From NCBI GenBank assembly GCA_016199935.1, contig JACQFS010000119.1:1-34434 (forward strand): 34,434 bases of DNA, written 5' to 3'. Below are positions 1 through 6,747 of the stretch, in pieces. Position 1 is the stretch's first letter; the number at the start of each line of letters is the position of its first letter. Source of the stretch: Verrucomicrobiota bacterium (GTDB lineage: Bacteria > Verrucomicrobiota > Verrucomicrobiia > Limisphaerales > JACQFS01). A model generated the notes under the pieces. It ran no database searches. It had not been told where the DNA came from and saw only the letters and a program-made list of their open reading frames with translations. Made by a program: the position numbers and the translations under genes.

Positions 1-421
1 AACTGTTCGCGGCGGCGGACGCAAGCGTGGCGGCGAGGCCGTCGCTCAACTGCGTCGCGGTCACATCGCCGGGATCACCCTTGACGCCTTTCTCGCCCTG
101 AGTGCCCGTCCCGCCGTCGTTGCCATTCGCGCCGGGTGCGCCGGTCACGCCGTCGTGGCCGCGCGGGAGGCCGAGGGTGAGGTGGACGTTCGTCCCGTCG
201 AAGCTCGCATCCACGGTCGCGGGGTCGTCGGGGTTGAGAGTGTTGACGGCATCCACGGCGACGCCGGCCATCGGCGGGCCGATGGGGCCGTCGTTGCCGG
301 GCGGCCCCGGCGGGCCGGCGGGCACGGCGTCAATCTTGTCATTCAGCGCGTTGAACTGGACGCGGAAATCCGCGGCACGAATGCGCGTGCCGGCCTGGGG
401 ATAATTCGGATCAAAGGACAT
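1..421 (-). CDS. Collagen-like (Gly-X-Y) repeat protein, 3' end beyond window
   Basis: The reading frame starts at an ATG at 421 and runs leftwards off the window without a stop, so the C-terminus is missing. The visible 140 residues begin MSFDPNYPQAGTRIRAADF, a short N-terminal head that continues into a predicted helix (FRVQFNALNDKIDAV). Two collagen-type tracts follow: GPPGPPGNDGPIGPP near residues 37-51, and a second one containing GHDGVTGAPGANGNDGGTG and GEKGVKGDPGD. They are separated by a spacer rich in Asp, Val and Thr. The Gly-X-Y periodicity with Pro at X is seen directly. Bacterial collagen-like proteins of this shape are often trimeric surface fibres or phage-tail-like fibres; the role here is inferred. 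No signal peptide is visible. The gene lies 91 nt downstream of the FN3-like gene on the same strand and is probably co-transcribed with it. Confidence 0.72.
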   Translation of the reverse strand, partial: MSFDPNYPQAGTRIRAADFRVQFNALNDKIDAVPAGPPGPPGNDGPIGPPMAGVAVDAVNTLNPDDPATVDASFDGTNVHLTLGLPRGHDGVTGAPGANGNDGGTGTQGEKGVKGDPGDVTATQLSDGLAATLASAAANS

Positions 422-464
422 GGCTGTGGATTGGGAGTTGAAGGTTGAAGGTTGCGAGTTGAGC

Positions 465-497
465 GGGGAGTTGGAGTTTCTCAACTCTCAACTCCCC
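465..497. repeat. Inverted repeat between two minus-strand genes
   Basis: GGGGAGTTG at 465-473 pairs perfectly with CAACTCCCC at 489-497 across a 15-nt loop. The flanks hold short direct repeats of the type GAAGGTTGAAGGTTG (440-454) and CAACTCTCAACT. The hairpin lies downstream of the FN3-like gene and upstream of the collagen-like gene. It has no T-tract, so a terminator role is uncertain. It more likely belongs to the short simple repeats scattered between genes here, compare CTTTGAA x4 at 28371. Confidence 0.5.
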
Positions 498-512
498 AGC
501 TCTGGACTCACT

Positions 513-1136
513 TTACGGCACCATGGCGCACGCGGGATCGCTCCACGGGCCCGGGCCGTTGGGGCCGATGGCCCGCACGCGTCCCCACGTTTTCTTCCCG
601 CTCGTCAGGTCTTCCGCGTCCAGCCGCGACTTGCGCGTCGTCCCGGCGTGGGTCCACCCGTCCGGCAGATTCGGGTCGAGCGTGATCTGGAACTCATAGG
701 TGTAACTGCGCCCCGAGCTGTCCCACTTGAAGTGCAGCATCGCTTCCATTCCGTTGGCGCGCGCCGCGAGGTTCTGCACGGCCGGCGTGGCCGGACTGGG
801 GGAGCGGGGCGAGGCGATGTCCGCGCCGGTGCCGAGGATTTTCTCCGGATGGCCACCGGTGGCCGTCTGGATGTAGGCGCCCTCCTGACGGAGCAGTTCC
901 GTCAACTCCTCCTCGTCCTGCTCCAGTTCCGAATCCAGCGCGTCCAGTTCCGCCTGCTTCTGGGCGCGGTCGTTTCGTTTGGTCTCCAGCGCCGTCCGCT
1001 TGGCGGTGAGGGTGGCCAGGGGCGGCTCGGGGGTGGGCGTGTCGGCGTTGCCGGCCATGTTCGTCTCGAACGCCAGGCAGAGCTGGAGCTTCTCGTCCAG
1101 GTTCTTGCGGCTGAGCGACAATTTTACCTTTGTCAT
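513..1136 (-). CDS. Coiled-coil protein with C-terminal fibronectin-III-like domain
   Basis: A 207-residue protein starting at the ATG at 1136. An AAAGGA sequence about 8 nt upstream makes this one of the few genes here with a recognisable ribosome binding site, and it excludes the longer frame that opens 87 nt further upstream. Residues ~35-85 are rich in Leu, Glu, Lys and Arg with heptad spacing (for example KRTALETKRNDRAQKQAEL) and should form a coiled coil. A short Pro/Ser/Ala linker follows. The last ~80 residues end in WGRVRAIGPNGPGPWSDPA, the typical G-strand region of a fibronectin type III domain. No signal peptide or catalytic motif is seen. With the collagen-like gene downstream it suggests a fibrous or appendage-type structure, but function is unknown. 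Confidence 0.75.
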   Translation of the reverse strand: MTKVKLSLSRKNLDEKLQLCLAFETNMAGNADTPTPEPPLATLTAKRTALETKRNDRAQKQAELDALDSELEQDEEELTELLRQEGAYIQTATGGHPEKILGTGADIASPRSPSPATPAVQNLAARANGMEAMLHFKWDSSGRSYTYEFQITLDPNLPDGWTHAGTTRKSRLDAEDLTSGKKTWGRVRAIGPNGPGPWSDPACAMVP

Positions 1137-1324
1137 GTGTGTTGTCCTTTCACTTTCCGCCGCGTCGGAATCAAAGACCGCCTCCTCGGAATCGAAGAAT
1201 GCGTTTGAATCGTTGAATCTCATGCGCGGCTTGTTTGCGGAGGCATTGCTGGCCGCGTGCCAGCTTTTTCGCGCCCCGCGCTTCGCGCCGGCGAAAATAT
1301 TTTGTGAAGCCTGAGAAAAAAAGC

Positions 1325-1560
1325 GCGTGCCGCCGCCCGTGCGGCACGTGCCACGGCGGGAAAAGTGTGCGCGAATTTCCCGCCGCTGCGTGCCACCGCC
1401 TAAAAGTTGCGTGCGAAATTTCCGCCGGCACGTGCCGCCGCCGAAATGTTGCGTGCCAAATTTCCGGCGCTGCGTGCCGCCGGAGAATTTTTACACATCC
1501 CCGCCGCGATCGCGCGTGCCGGCGAAAGTTCCGCGCGCAGTGCCGGCGCGTCGGCACTCA
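1325..1560. repeat. Degenerate tandem repeat array, ~41-43-bp period
   Basis: Successive copies start near 1325, 1388, 1431, 1472 and 1514. The best conserved units, 1388-1430 and 1431-1471, share the order CGTGCC-CCGCC-AAA-TTGCGTGC-AAATTTCCG. Units 1, 4 and 5 keep only parts (GCGTGCCGCCG, AATTTCC, GTGCCGGCG). There are no identical repeats with unrelated spacers, so this is not a CRISPR array. It is probably a decaying tandem expansion in non-coding DNA. Confidence 0.55.
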
Positions 1561-1610
1561 TCATTTTTGAAAAAGCGTGTCCACCGGTGACCACGGGACA
1601 ATGTTCCGAG

Positions 1611-1665
1611 CCGAGACACTACCGCGTTGTCCGATCGGGTCCCTTCGGTGTCTCGGGGGGGGGGG
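1611..1665. repeat. 9-bp inverted repeat followed by an 11-G run
   Basis: CCGAGACAC (1611-1619) is the exact reverse complement of GTGTCTCGG (1648-1656), with a 28-nt loop. The right arm runs into a homopolymer of eleven G residues, 1655-1665. A G run of this length could vary by slippage, but it lies outside the coding region I accept, about 160 nt upstream of the start at 1827. Confidence 0.5.
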
Positions 1666-1694
1666 TGCATTGGCTCGGTCAGCGGACCGTCCGC

Positions 1695-1713
1695 TGTAGC
1701 GGAATCCGCTACA
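1695..1713. repeat. Short perfect palindrome
   Basis: TGTAGCGG (1695-1702), loop AAT, CCGCTACA (1706-1713): a perfect 8-bp stem with a 3-nt loop. It stands next to a second short symmetric stretch (GCGGACCGTCCGC, 1682-1694). It is probably one of the dispersed palindromic elements of this genome rather than an operator. Confidence 0.45.
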
Positions 1714-1826
1714 TAATTATCCGCCGAATTACTTTGCTGGAGCCGACTGCGACGGGGAGTCTGCTCCTAGTTCCCAAAGGTTTTGTGAAACATCAACCAA
1801 CAAACTTGACGGGGTCGGCCCGGGCT

Positions 1827-4079
1827 ATGGAGAGGGTCAAAAGCAACCGCAGCTTCACGCGCGTCAACCTCCTCGCCGCGGTCGGCATCGCGGCGGCGGT
1901 GGTGTTGTTCCTCGCCGGCTCCGCCTTCCTCTCGCGCTCCGCCGCCACGGCCGCCACCGTGCGCAGCACCCCGACGCTGGGTATGGACAGCGTGGCGGTG
2001 GGCAATTACGTTGACCTCGTGAGCAACCGTCTGGTCATGCCGGTTTCGGCGCGGGTCAAAGGCCCGGATGGTGTGCTGGCCGACGCGACGGTGGTCTTCG
2101 CCGTGGACAGCGGGGCGGCCGGATTTTGGGTGGAGGGCCAGTCGGGTTTATCCAGCGAGGTGACGGTGAGCAGCGATGCGGACGGGATCGCGCGGGCGTG
2201 GTTGTTCCTGCCGGTGGACTTCACCGCCACGAATCTGCTCTCCATCACGGCGGACGACGGCGACAACACCGTGCAGGCGCGCCTCTCGGTGGTGCTGGAT
2301 GATTACAGCGGCACGGGCACGCTCCAGACCAATTGGAACAAGGTTCCCGGCCCGCTTTCCGTGGCCACGCGGGTGCGCCTGCTCAACCCGGACGAACTGG
2401 GCGGCGGCGGTGGCGGCCGGATGTCCATGATGTCGGAGGTGGCGGGTTTCACCGGCGGCGATGTGTTTCTTTCCACCGAGCTTTTCCTCGAACCTCGCGG
2501 GTATTCCAACGACGCGACATATCTGACGCTGCACAACACGGCGACCAACATGAGCTACCAACTGCTCTGGAAGTTCGACTTCAACAACGAAACCAACTGG
2601 CACGCCGGCCAAACCGTCACCGGAAACGGCAGCAATCTGGACTTCACGCCCGTGCCGGCCTACGGCCACCAGAAGATGTTCTTCGCGGTGACGACGAATT
2701 CGCCGGCGAACACCGTCTCGATCAATTTCACGAACGGCATCGCGACCAACGCGGTGGAACCCGACAGCACCAACTCTGATCCCGGCCTGGTCGTCGTCTT
2801 GCGCGTCGCACGCACCGGGTCCACCAATGCGGCGCTGCCGGTGTTCTTCAACCTCAGCGGCTCGGCCGCCTACACCAACGACTATTCGCTGCAATATACG
2901 AACGGCACCGCCGTGACGAACGGGACCATCGTCATTCCCGCGGGCGCGACGAACATCGACCTGGTGGTCCAACCGGTGGACGACCAGGTGGCGGAGTTTG
3001 ACGAATCGGTGGTGGTGCTGCTGATGTCGCACGGGGGCTACTTCGTGGACACGAATCACGCAATGGTGCAGTTCCTCATTGAGGACAATCCGGGCACGAA
3101 CCTGTTTGAATTGGTTTATCACGACATGCCGACGCCCGTGGGCATCGATTACCATCCCGTGAGCAACGCCTTGATTCTTTCGGTCAACTTCAACAGCAAT
3201 GGTTACTACCCGAATTTTTACATCGTGACGACGAACGACGCGGGTGACGACGTCGTGGCGGACAACTGGTCTTCGATCATTGGACTGACCAATGAGATCA
3301 AGCTGGCCGTGGTCCAGACGACCACCAACGGCTTCACCGCGGGCGACATGTATTTCGGCACGGGCACCAACGGAGTCGTCGGTAAACTTTCGGCGGACGG
3401 CACGACTTGGAACCTCAAATGGCTGACGCTTCCGGACACGAACGGGAGCAACACGCTCCTGCGCGGCGGCCTTTACGTGGATCAGACCGGTGTGTTTGGA
3501 AACGATCTTATCGTGGTCACCGGAGGATTTGCAGACGAGGGCGGGCAAGTTTGGCGAATCAGTCAAACAAATGGGCTGGCAACCAACGCAGTGCTTCTCG
3601 CCAATCTGGCTGACAATCCGTATCCGCATCTCGAAGGAGTGACCACACTGCCCGACGACCCGCTCACCTATGGACCTTGGGCTGGGAAAATCATTACGGG
3701 AGCCGAAAGTGCTCAAAACACAAACGGCGCTCCGCAGCCTCGCATTTATACGATCACGCCGGGTGGCATCGTGGCCACGAACTATTGGGGAATCTCACCG
3801 GAAGACTTCGATCTCATTCAGCCGAATCAGGATTTATATGCCGTTTCCGAAACGCTGAGTCTTTTGGAAAAAGTGTCGCGTTCCCGCTTCACTAATCATT
3901 TGAACGATCTGCTGGTCACGCAATCGGGGGAAATCATAGGCTTTGCCAATGCCCAACTCGTCATTGTGCATTGGGATTCGACCAATTTACTGCATTACCA
4001 GACGGTCATTCCACACACCAACGGCGCCTTGGAGCACGTTACTTTTGCGCCGCTCGATCTTCCGGTTCCCCCGCCTTAA
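1827..4079 (+). CDS. Membrane-anchored surface protein with Calx-beta domain
   Basis: A 750-residue protein. The ATG at 1827 is chosen because the sequence directly after it is a basic stretch and a hydrophobic segment (VNLLAAVGIAAAVVLFLAG, residues ~13-31), a signal anchor or uncleaved signal peptide; upstream codons look non-coding. Residues ~60-155 resemble an Ig-like/invasin-type repeat (DATVVFAVDSG ... SSDADGIARAWLFLP). A Gly-rich linker follows at ~191-198. Residues ~313-421 form a Calx-beta-like domain, ending FDESVVVLLMSH ... VQFLIEDN. From ~427 to the C-terminus runs a beta-rich region with repeated TNG and GGLYVDQTG-type turns, perhaps a propeller. A stop at 4077-4079 leaves only 3 nt before the first PEP-CTERM gene, so the two are likely co-transcribed. 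Its last 117 nt are duplicated at 4723-4839. Function is unknown; adhesion or matrix binding is plausible. Confidence 0.8.
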   Translation: MERVKSNRSFTRVNLLAAVGIAAAVVLFLAGSAFLSRSAATAATVRSTPTLGMDSVAVGNYVDLVSNRLVMPVSARVKGPDGVLADATVVFAVDSGAAGFWVEGQSGLSSEVTVSSDADGIARAWLFLPVDFTATNLLSITADDGDNTVQARLSVVLDDYSGTGTLQTNWNKVPGPLSVATRVRLLNPDELGGGGGGRMSMMSEVAGFTGGDVFLSTELFLEPRGYSNDATYLTLHNTATNMSYQLLWKFDFNNETNWHAGQTVTGNGSNLDFTPVPAYGHQKMFFAVTTNSPANTVSINFTNGIATNAVEPDSTNSDPGLVVVLRVARTGSTNAALPVFFNLSGSAAYTNDYSLQYTNGTAVTNGTIVIPAGATNIDLVVQPVDDQVAEFDESVVVLLMSHGGYFVDTNHAMVQFLIEDNPGTNLFELVYHDMPTPVGIDYHPVSNALILSVNFNSNGYYPNFYIVTTNDAGDDVVADNWSSIIGLTNEIKLAVVQTTTNGFTAGDMYFGTGTNGVVGKLSADGTTWNLKWLTLPDTNGSNTLLRGGLYVDQTGVFGNDLIVVTGGFADEGGQVWRISQTNGLATNAVLLANLADNPYPHLEGVTTLPDDPLTYGPWAGKIITGAESAQNTNGAPQPRIYTITPGGIVATNYWGISPEDFDLIQPNQDLYAVSETLSLLEKVSRSRFTNHLNDLLVTQSGEIIGFANAQLVIVHWDSTNLLHYQTVIPHTNGALEHVTFAPLDLPVPPP

Positions 4080-4130
4080 GATATGCAAGCGCGCACGATT
4101 TCGTTATTGCTGTTCGGTTTCGCCATGACT
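3963..4130 (+). repeat. Direct repeat, left copy (offset 760 bp)
   Basis: This 168-bp segment covers the last 117 nt of the Calx-beta gene and the first 48 nt of the first PEP-CTERM gene. It recurs at 4723-4890 with only four mismatches (4076, 4081, 4113, 4114). The repeat is immediate evidence of a tandem duplication with a 760-bp unit. Confidence 0.92.
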
Positions 4131-4706
4131 AGTTCGATTCAGGGCCAAACTAATTTTTTTTATGACCAGCAATCTGCGATCGAAGGAGCCTCTGCAGAAA
4201 CGGTGGGTTCAATCAACTTCGCTCAGCCCTACGGCCAGTCATTTGTTCCCACGTCAAACGCGGTCGGTTTCATTCGATTGTGGATGCGTGATCTTAACGC
4301 AGGGAATGGGCTAGGAGCGGACGTTTTTGTAAATTTGCGTTCGAATTCCATTTCTGGCCCGATTCTGGGTTCCTCAGAAACCGTTTCATTTACGGATGGC
4401 TTTGGTGGGCCAGGGGATCGAATTTACCCGGACTTTTTCTTTACCAATCCGATTTCTGTCGTTCCCGGCGTGACCTACATTTTCCAGCCGGTCGTGCAAT
4501 CTGGCGATAGTGTGTCCGTGTTTGCCGATTCAACCTACAATTATTCATTCGGAGATTCGTTATATCAGGGTGCGGTTCAAACTGGAATTGACCTTTGGTT
4601 CCGCGAGGGCGTCATCACCGTGCCCGAGCCGTCGTCGGTGTCCCTTGGCCTGGCTGGAGCCGCCGCGCTCGGCTGGTGGCGGTGGTGCAGAAATCGCCGG
4701 CTTTAA
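4083..4706 (+). CDS. PEP-CTERM sorting domain protein, paralogue 1
   Basis: A 207-residue secreted protein. Residues 1-~22 are a signal peptide (MQARTISLLLFGFAMTSSIQ). The mature part opens QTNFFYDQQSAIEGASAET and is a beta-rich domain of ~160 residues with conserved YGQSF, VGFIRLW, SNSISGPILGS, YPDFFFTNP and DLWFREGVI blocks shared with the next two genes. The C-terminus has the exosortase signal: VPEPSS, a hydrophobic segment, then RNRRL. In PEP-CTERM systems an exosortase cleaves at this motif and the protein goes to the cell surface or matrix; the enzyme is not in this window. The start is 3 nt after the stop of the Calx-beta gene, without a visible ribosome binding site, which suggests coupled translation. 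GC content is clearly lower than in the genes from 6277 onward. The ligand is unknown. Confidence 0.85.
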   Translation: MQARTISLLLFGFAMTSSIQGQTNFFYDQQSAIEGASAETVGSINFAQPYGQSFVPTSNAVGFIRLWMRDLNAGNGLGADVFVNLRSNSISGPILGSSETVSFTDGFGGPGDRIYPDFFFTNPISVVPGVTYIFQPVVQSGDSVSVFADSTYNYSFGDSLYQGAVQTGIDLWFREGVITVPEPSSVSLGLAGAAALGWWRWCRNRRL

Positions 4707-4722
4707 GGTTCCTAAATCCTTT

Positions 4723-4839
4723 ATTGTGCATTGGGATTCGACCAATTTACTGCATTACCAGACGGTCATTCCACACACCAACGGCGCCTTGGAGCACGTT
4801 ACTTTTGCGCCGCTCGATCTTCCGGTTCCCCCGCCCTAA
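4723..4839 (+). pseudogene. Duplicated 3' fragment of the Calx-beta gene
   Basis: The stretch reproduces the last 38 codons and stop of the gene ending at 4079. In the matching frame it reads IVHWDSTNLLHYQTVIPH and ends DLPVPPP, with one silent change (CCT to CCC at 4836). It has no start of its own and no 5' part, so it is a gene scrap carried along by the tandem duplication. It may still serve as the leader of paralogue 2, because it keeps the stop-then-ATG arrangement (stop 4837-4839, ATG 4843). Confidence 0.85.
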
Positions 4840-4890
4840 GTTATGCAAGCGCGCACGATTTCGTTATTGCTGGCCGGTTTCGCCATGACT
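4723..4890 (+). repeat. Direct repeat, right copy (offset 760 bp)
   Basis: Right-hand partner of 3963-4130, 164 of 168 positions identical. Beyond 4890 the two PEP-CTERM genes diverge quickly, although they remain recognisable homologues. Confidence 0.92.
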
Positions 4891-5478
4891 GGTTCGATTC
4901 AGGGGCAAACAAATTTTATTTACGACCAGCAGTCCGCTACTGAAGGCGCAAATGCGGAAACTGGCGGTTCGCTAAACTTTGCGCAGCCATACGGTCAGTC
5001 TTTCACGCCGTCGTTCAACTCTGTCGGATTTATACGGTTGTGGATGTATGATAATTATCCGAGTAACGGTTTGGGAGCCGTAGTTTTTGTCAATTTGCTG
5101 TCGAATTCGATTTCGGGTCCGATTCTTGGCTCCACTGACCCCGTTACCTTGGCGGATGGATTCGGTTCAGGTGGGAATCAAGTTTACCCAAACTTCTTCT
5201 TTTCCAATCCGGTCTCTTTAGTGACCGGTGTTACTTATTTTCTACAACCGATCGTCCAAACTGGCGATGTAGTAACCGTAAATGCGGACATCACTTATAA
5301 CTATCCCGGTGGAAACGCTTTTTACCAAGGGGCTGCTAATCCCAATCACGACCTCTGGTTCCGCGAAGGCGTCATCACGGTCCCTGAGCCGTCAGTGGCG
5401 GCGCTGGGGGCGGTTGGACTTGCGGGTTGGGTTGGGTGGCTGGTGCGCCGACGCGTGCGGGCCGCGCAGAAGGTGTGA
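4843..5478 (+). CDS. PEP-CTERM sorting domain protein, paralogue 2
   Basis: A 211-residue homologue of the genes on both sides. It has a signal peptide (MQARTISLLLAGFAMTGSIQ), then QTNFIYDQQSATEGANAET, the YGQSF and VGFIRLWMYD blocks, SNSISGPILGS, and DLWFREGVI. The C-terminal sorting signal is VPEPSVAALGAVGLAGW followed by VRRRVRAAQKV, so the basic tail is longer than in its sisters. Its first 48 nt are nearly identical to paralogue 1, while its sorting signal differs from both others. The start ATG follows the duplicated stop codon after 3 nt, exactly as in paralogue 1. It is presumably exported and processed by an exosortase. No catalytic residues are apparent, and the family fold is likely a jelly-roll or lectin-like sandwich (inference). 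Confidence 0.84.
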   Translation: MQARTISLLLAGFAMTGSIQGQTNFIYDQQSATEGANAETGGSLNFAQPYGQSFTPSFNSVGFIRLWMYDNYPSNGLGAVVFVNLLSNSISGPILGSTDPVTLADGFGSGGNQVYPNFFFSNPVSLVTGVTYFLQPIVQTGDVVTVNADITYNYPGGNAFYQGAANPNHDLWFREGVITVPEPSVAALGAVGLAGWVGWLVRRRVRAAQKV

Positions 5479-5557
5479 GGTTTCACCATTCGCGATTAAG
5501 CGCCGCGCGTTTTCCGCCCCATTCCCGCGCGGCACAGTTTTTGCGAACATTTTGATC

Positions 5558-6172
5558 GTGCGCGCGTTCGTTCCAATCCTCGCCGGTGTCGGCCTCGCTC
5601 TCGCACATCATGCTTTGGCGCAAACAAATTTTATTTACGACCAGCAGTCTGCGGTCGAAGGTGCGAACGCCGAAACCGGAGGTTTTATCAACGGTGGTCA
5701 ACCCTACGGGCAATCCTTCATTCCATCGTCAAACGCTGTTGGCTTCATTCGTCTTTGGGTTGCCGAAGATTTTACACCTGGAAATGGCACTGGAGCGGTT
5801 GTTTATGTAAATTTGCTTTCAAATTCCATCACTGGGCCGATCTTGGGTTCGTCGGAATTGGCTTCCTTACCAGACAGTTTTAGCGGTTACCCAGATTTCA
5901 TTTTTACCAATCCGGTTTCAGTCGTCCCCGGGGTGTCGTATTTTTTCCAACCAGTCGTGCAGTCAGGCGACAGCGTTTTTGTATATGCGGATGCGTTTTA
6001 CCAATATTCGAGAGGGGACTCCTATTATCAAGGAGCTCTCCAGACTGGAATTGACCTTTGGTTCCGCGAAGGCGTCATCACCGTGCCCGAGCCGTCGTCG
6101 GTGTGCCTTGGCCTGGCCGGGGCCGGCGCACTCGTCTGGTTTCTCCGCCGTCGTGCTTCCGCTTCCGGCTAG
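5558..6172 (+). CDS. PEP-CTERM sorting domain protein, paralogue 3
   Basis: A 204-residue third copy. I place the start at the GTG at 5558 because the signal peptide RAFVPILAGVGLALAHHALA follows directly; a TTG at 5552 is the alternative. The frame is open further upstream, but that part overlaps paralogue 2 and reads as its shadow. The mature protein opens QTNFIYDQQSAVEGANAET, then YGQSF, VGFIRLWVAEDF, SNSITGPILGS, YPDFIFTNP, DLWFREGVI, and ends with VPEPSSVCLGLAGAGALVW and LRRRASASG. Its 5' region is unlike paralogues 1 and 2, but nucleotides 6044-6124 are almost identical to 4581-4661 of paralogue 1. This mosaic pattern points to gene conversion between copies. Confidence 0.8.
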   Translation: MRAFVPILAGVGLALAHHALAQTNFIYDQQSAVEGANAETGGFINGGQPYGQSFIPSSNAVGFIRLWVAEDFTPGNGTGAVVYVNLLSNSITGPILGSSELASLPDSFSGYPDFIFTNPVSVVPGVSYFFQPVVQSGDSVFVYADAFYQYSRGDSYYQGALQTGIDLWFREGVITVPEPSSVCLGLAGAGALVWFLRRRASASG

Positions 6173-6263
6173 TCCCACCGCGCGCCTTTTATCCCCCGCG
6201 TGCGCTTTCAATAGGAGTCAGTCTTGAAAGTTCTTTCGGCTGTCTTTCCGGCACGCTTCGCGC

Positions 6264-6276
6264 TAGCTTCGGCACC
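6264..6276 (+). promoter_or_regulatory. Putative -10 box of a leaderless promoter
   Basis: CTAGCTT ends 7 nt before the ATG of the NYN gene (hexamer TAGCTT at 6264-6269). Only a weak -35 (TGTCTT, 6241-6246, 17-nt spacer) is visible. The same arrangement occurs at 9096 and 28409. It would place the transcription start at or next to the ATG. Confidence 0.35.
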
Positions 6277-6747
6277 ATGCCGCTGGTGCGAATTCTCGTG
6301 GATGGCTACAGCCTCCTGCACGCGTGGCCGGACCTCGCGCCCGGCCGGCCGCGCCATTCCGCCGCCGCCCGCGACGAACTCATCGCCGCACTCACCCGTT
6401 ATCGCGACTCCGTGGCCACGCCGGTCACGGTGTTTTTCGACGGCGCGGGCGCGCCCGCCGGCACGGGCGCGCCGCACAGTTCGCCGGAGATGGAGGTGCT
6501 CTACTCGCGCGACGGCAAGACGGCCGATGACCTCATCGAGCGCGCGGCGCACCGCTTCCGCGACTACGGCGAGGTGCTCGTGGTGACGGACGACTCGGCC
6601 GAGCGCGACACGGTGATCAATCTCGGCGCGTCCGCGATGAGCTGCGACGTCTTCATCCGCACGATGGAGAATGCGCTCGCCGAATTCCAGTCGGAGCTGC
6701 AACACTTCAACCGCAAGGAACGCACGGCGTTCAAGCAACGAAGATGA
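6277..6747 (+). CDS. NYN (YacP/Rae1-like) domain ribonuclease-type protein
   Basis: A 156-residue single-domain protein. It starts MPLVRILVDGYSLLHAWPDL, the first strand of the NYN/PIN-like fold with the conserved Asp (ILVDGYSLL). Further acidic sites of the fold are visible in VTVFFDGAG (~residues 48-56), in GKTADDLIE and in VVTDDSAERD. In this family these residues bind metal for RNA cleavage; Bacillus YacP (Rae1) cuts mRNA on the ribosome. The match to the family is good, but a specific substrate cannot be read from the sequence. The TGA stop at 6745-6747 overlaps the ATG of the next gene (ATGA), so the two are translationally coupled. The ATG at 6277 is preferred over the longer upstream frame, which is the continuation of the preceding gene region in another phase. 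Confidence 0.82.
   Translation: MPLVRILVDGYSLLHAWPDLAPGRPRHSAAARDELIAALTRYRDSVATPVTVFFDGAGAPAGTGAPHSSPEMEVLYSRDGKTADDLIERAAHRFRDYGEVLVVTDDSAERDTVINLGASAMSCDVFIRTMENALAEFQSELQHFNRKERTAFKQRR

Larger units (their letters stand above)
1137..1826. other. 690-nt gap between divergent genes, repeat-rich
   Basis: No convincing gene is seen. The frame of the downstream plus-strand gene stays open back to 1407, but its upstream translation is Arg/Ala-rich and follows the DNA repeats, so it is not counted as coding. The gap holds degenerate ~42-bp repeats (1325-1560), a 9-bp inverted repeat (1611-1656), an 11-G run (1655-1665) and a short palindrome (1695-1713). Promoters for both divergent units must lie here, but no clear -35/-10 pair could be assigned. 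Confidence 0.6.

Noticed and set aside
1325-1560. Possible CRISPR array
   Set aside because: Units are degenerate and contiguous, with no constant repeat separated by unique spacers, and there are no cas genes nearby.
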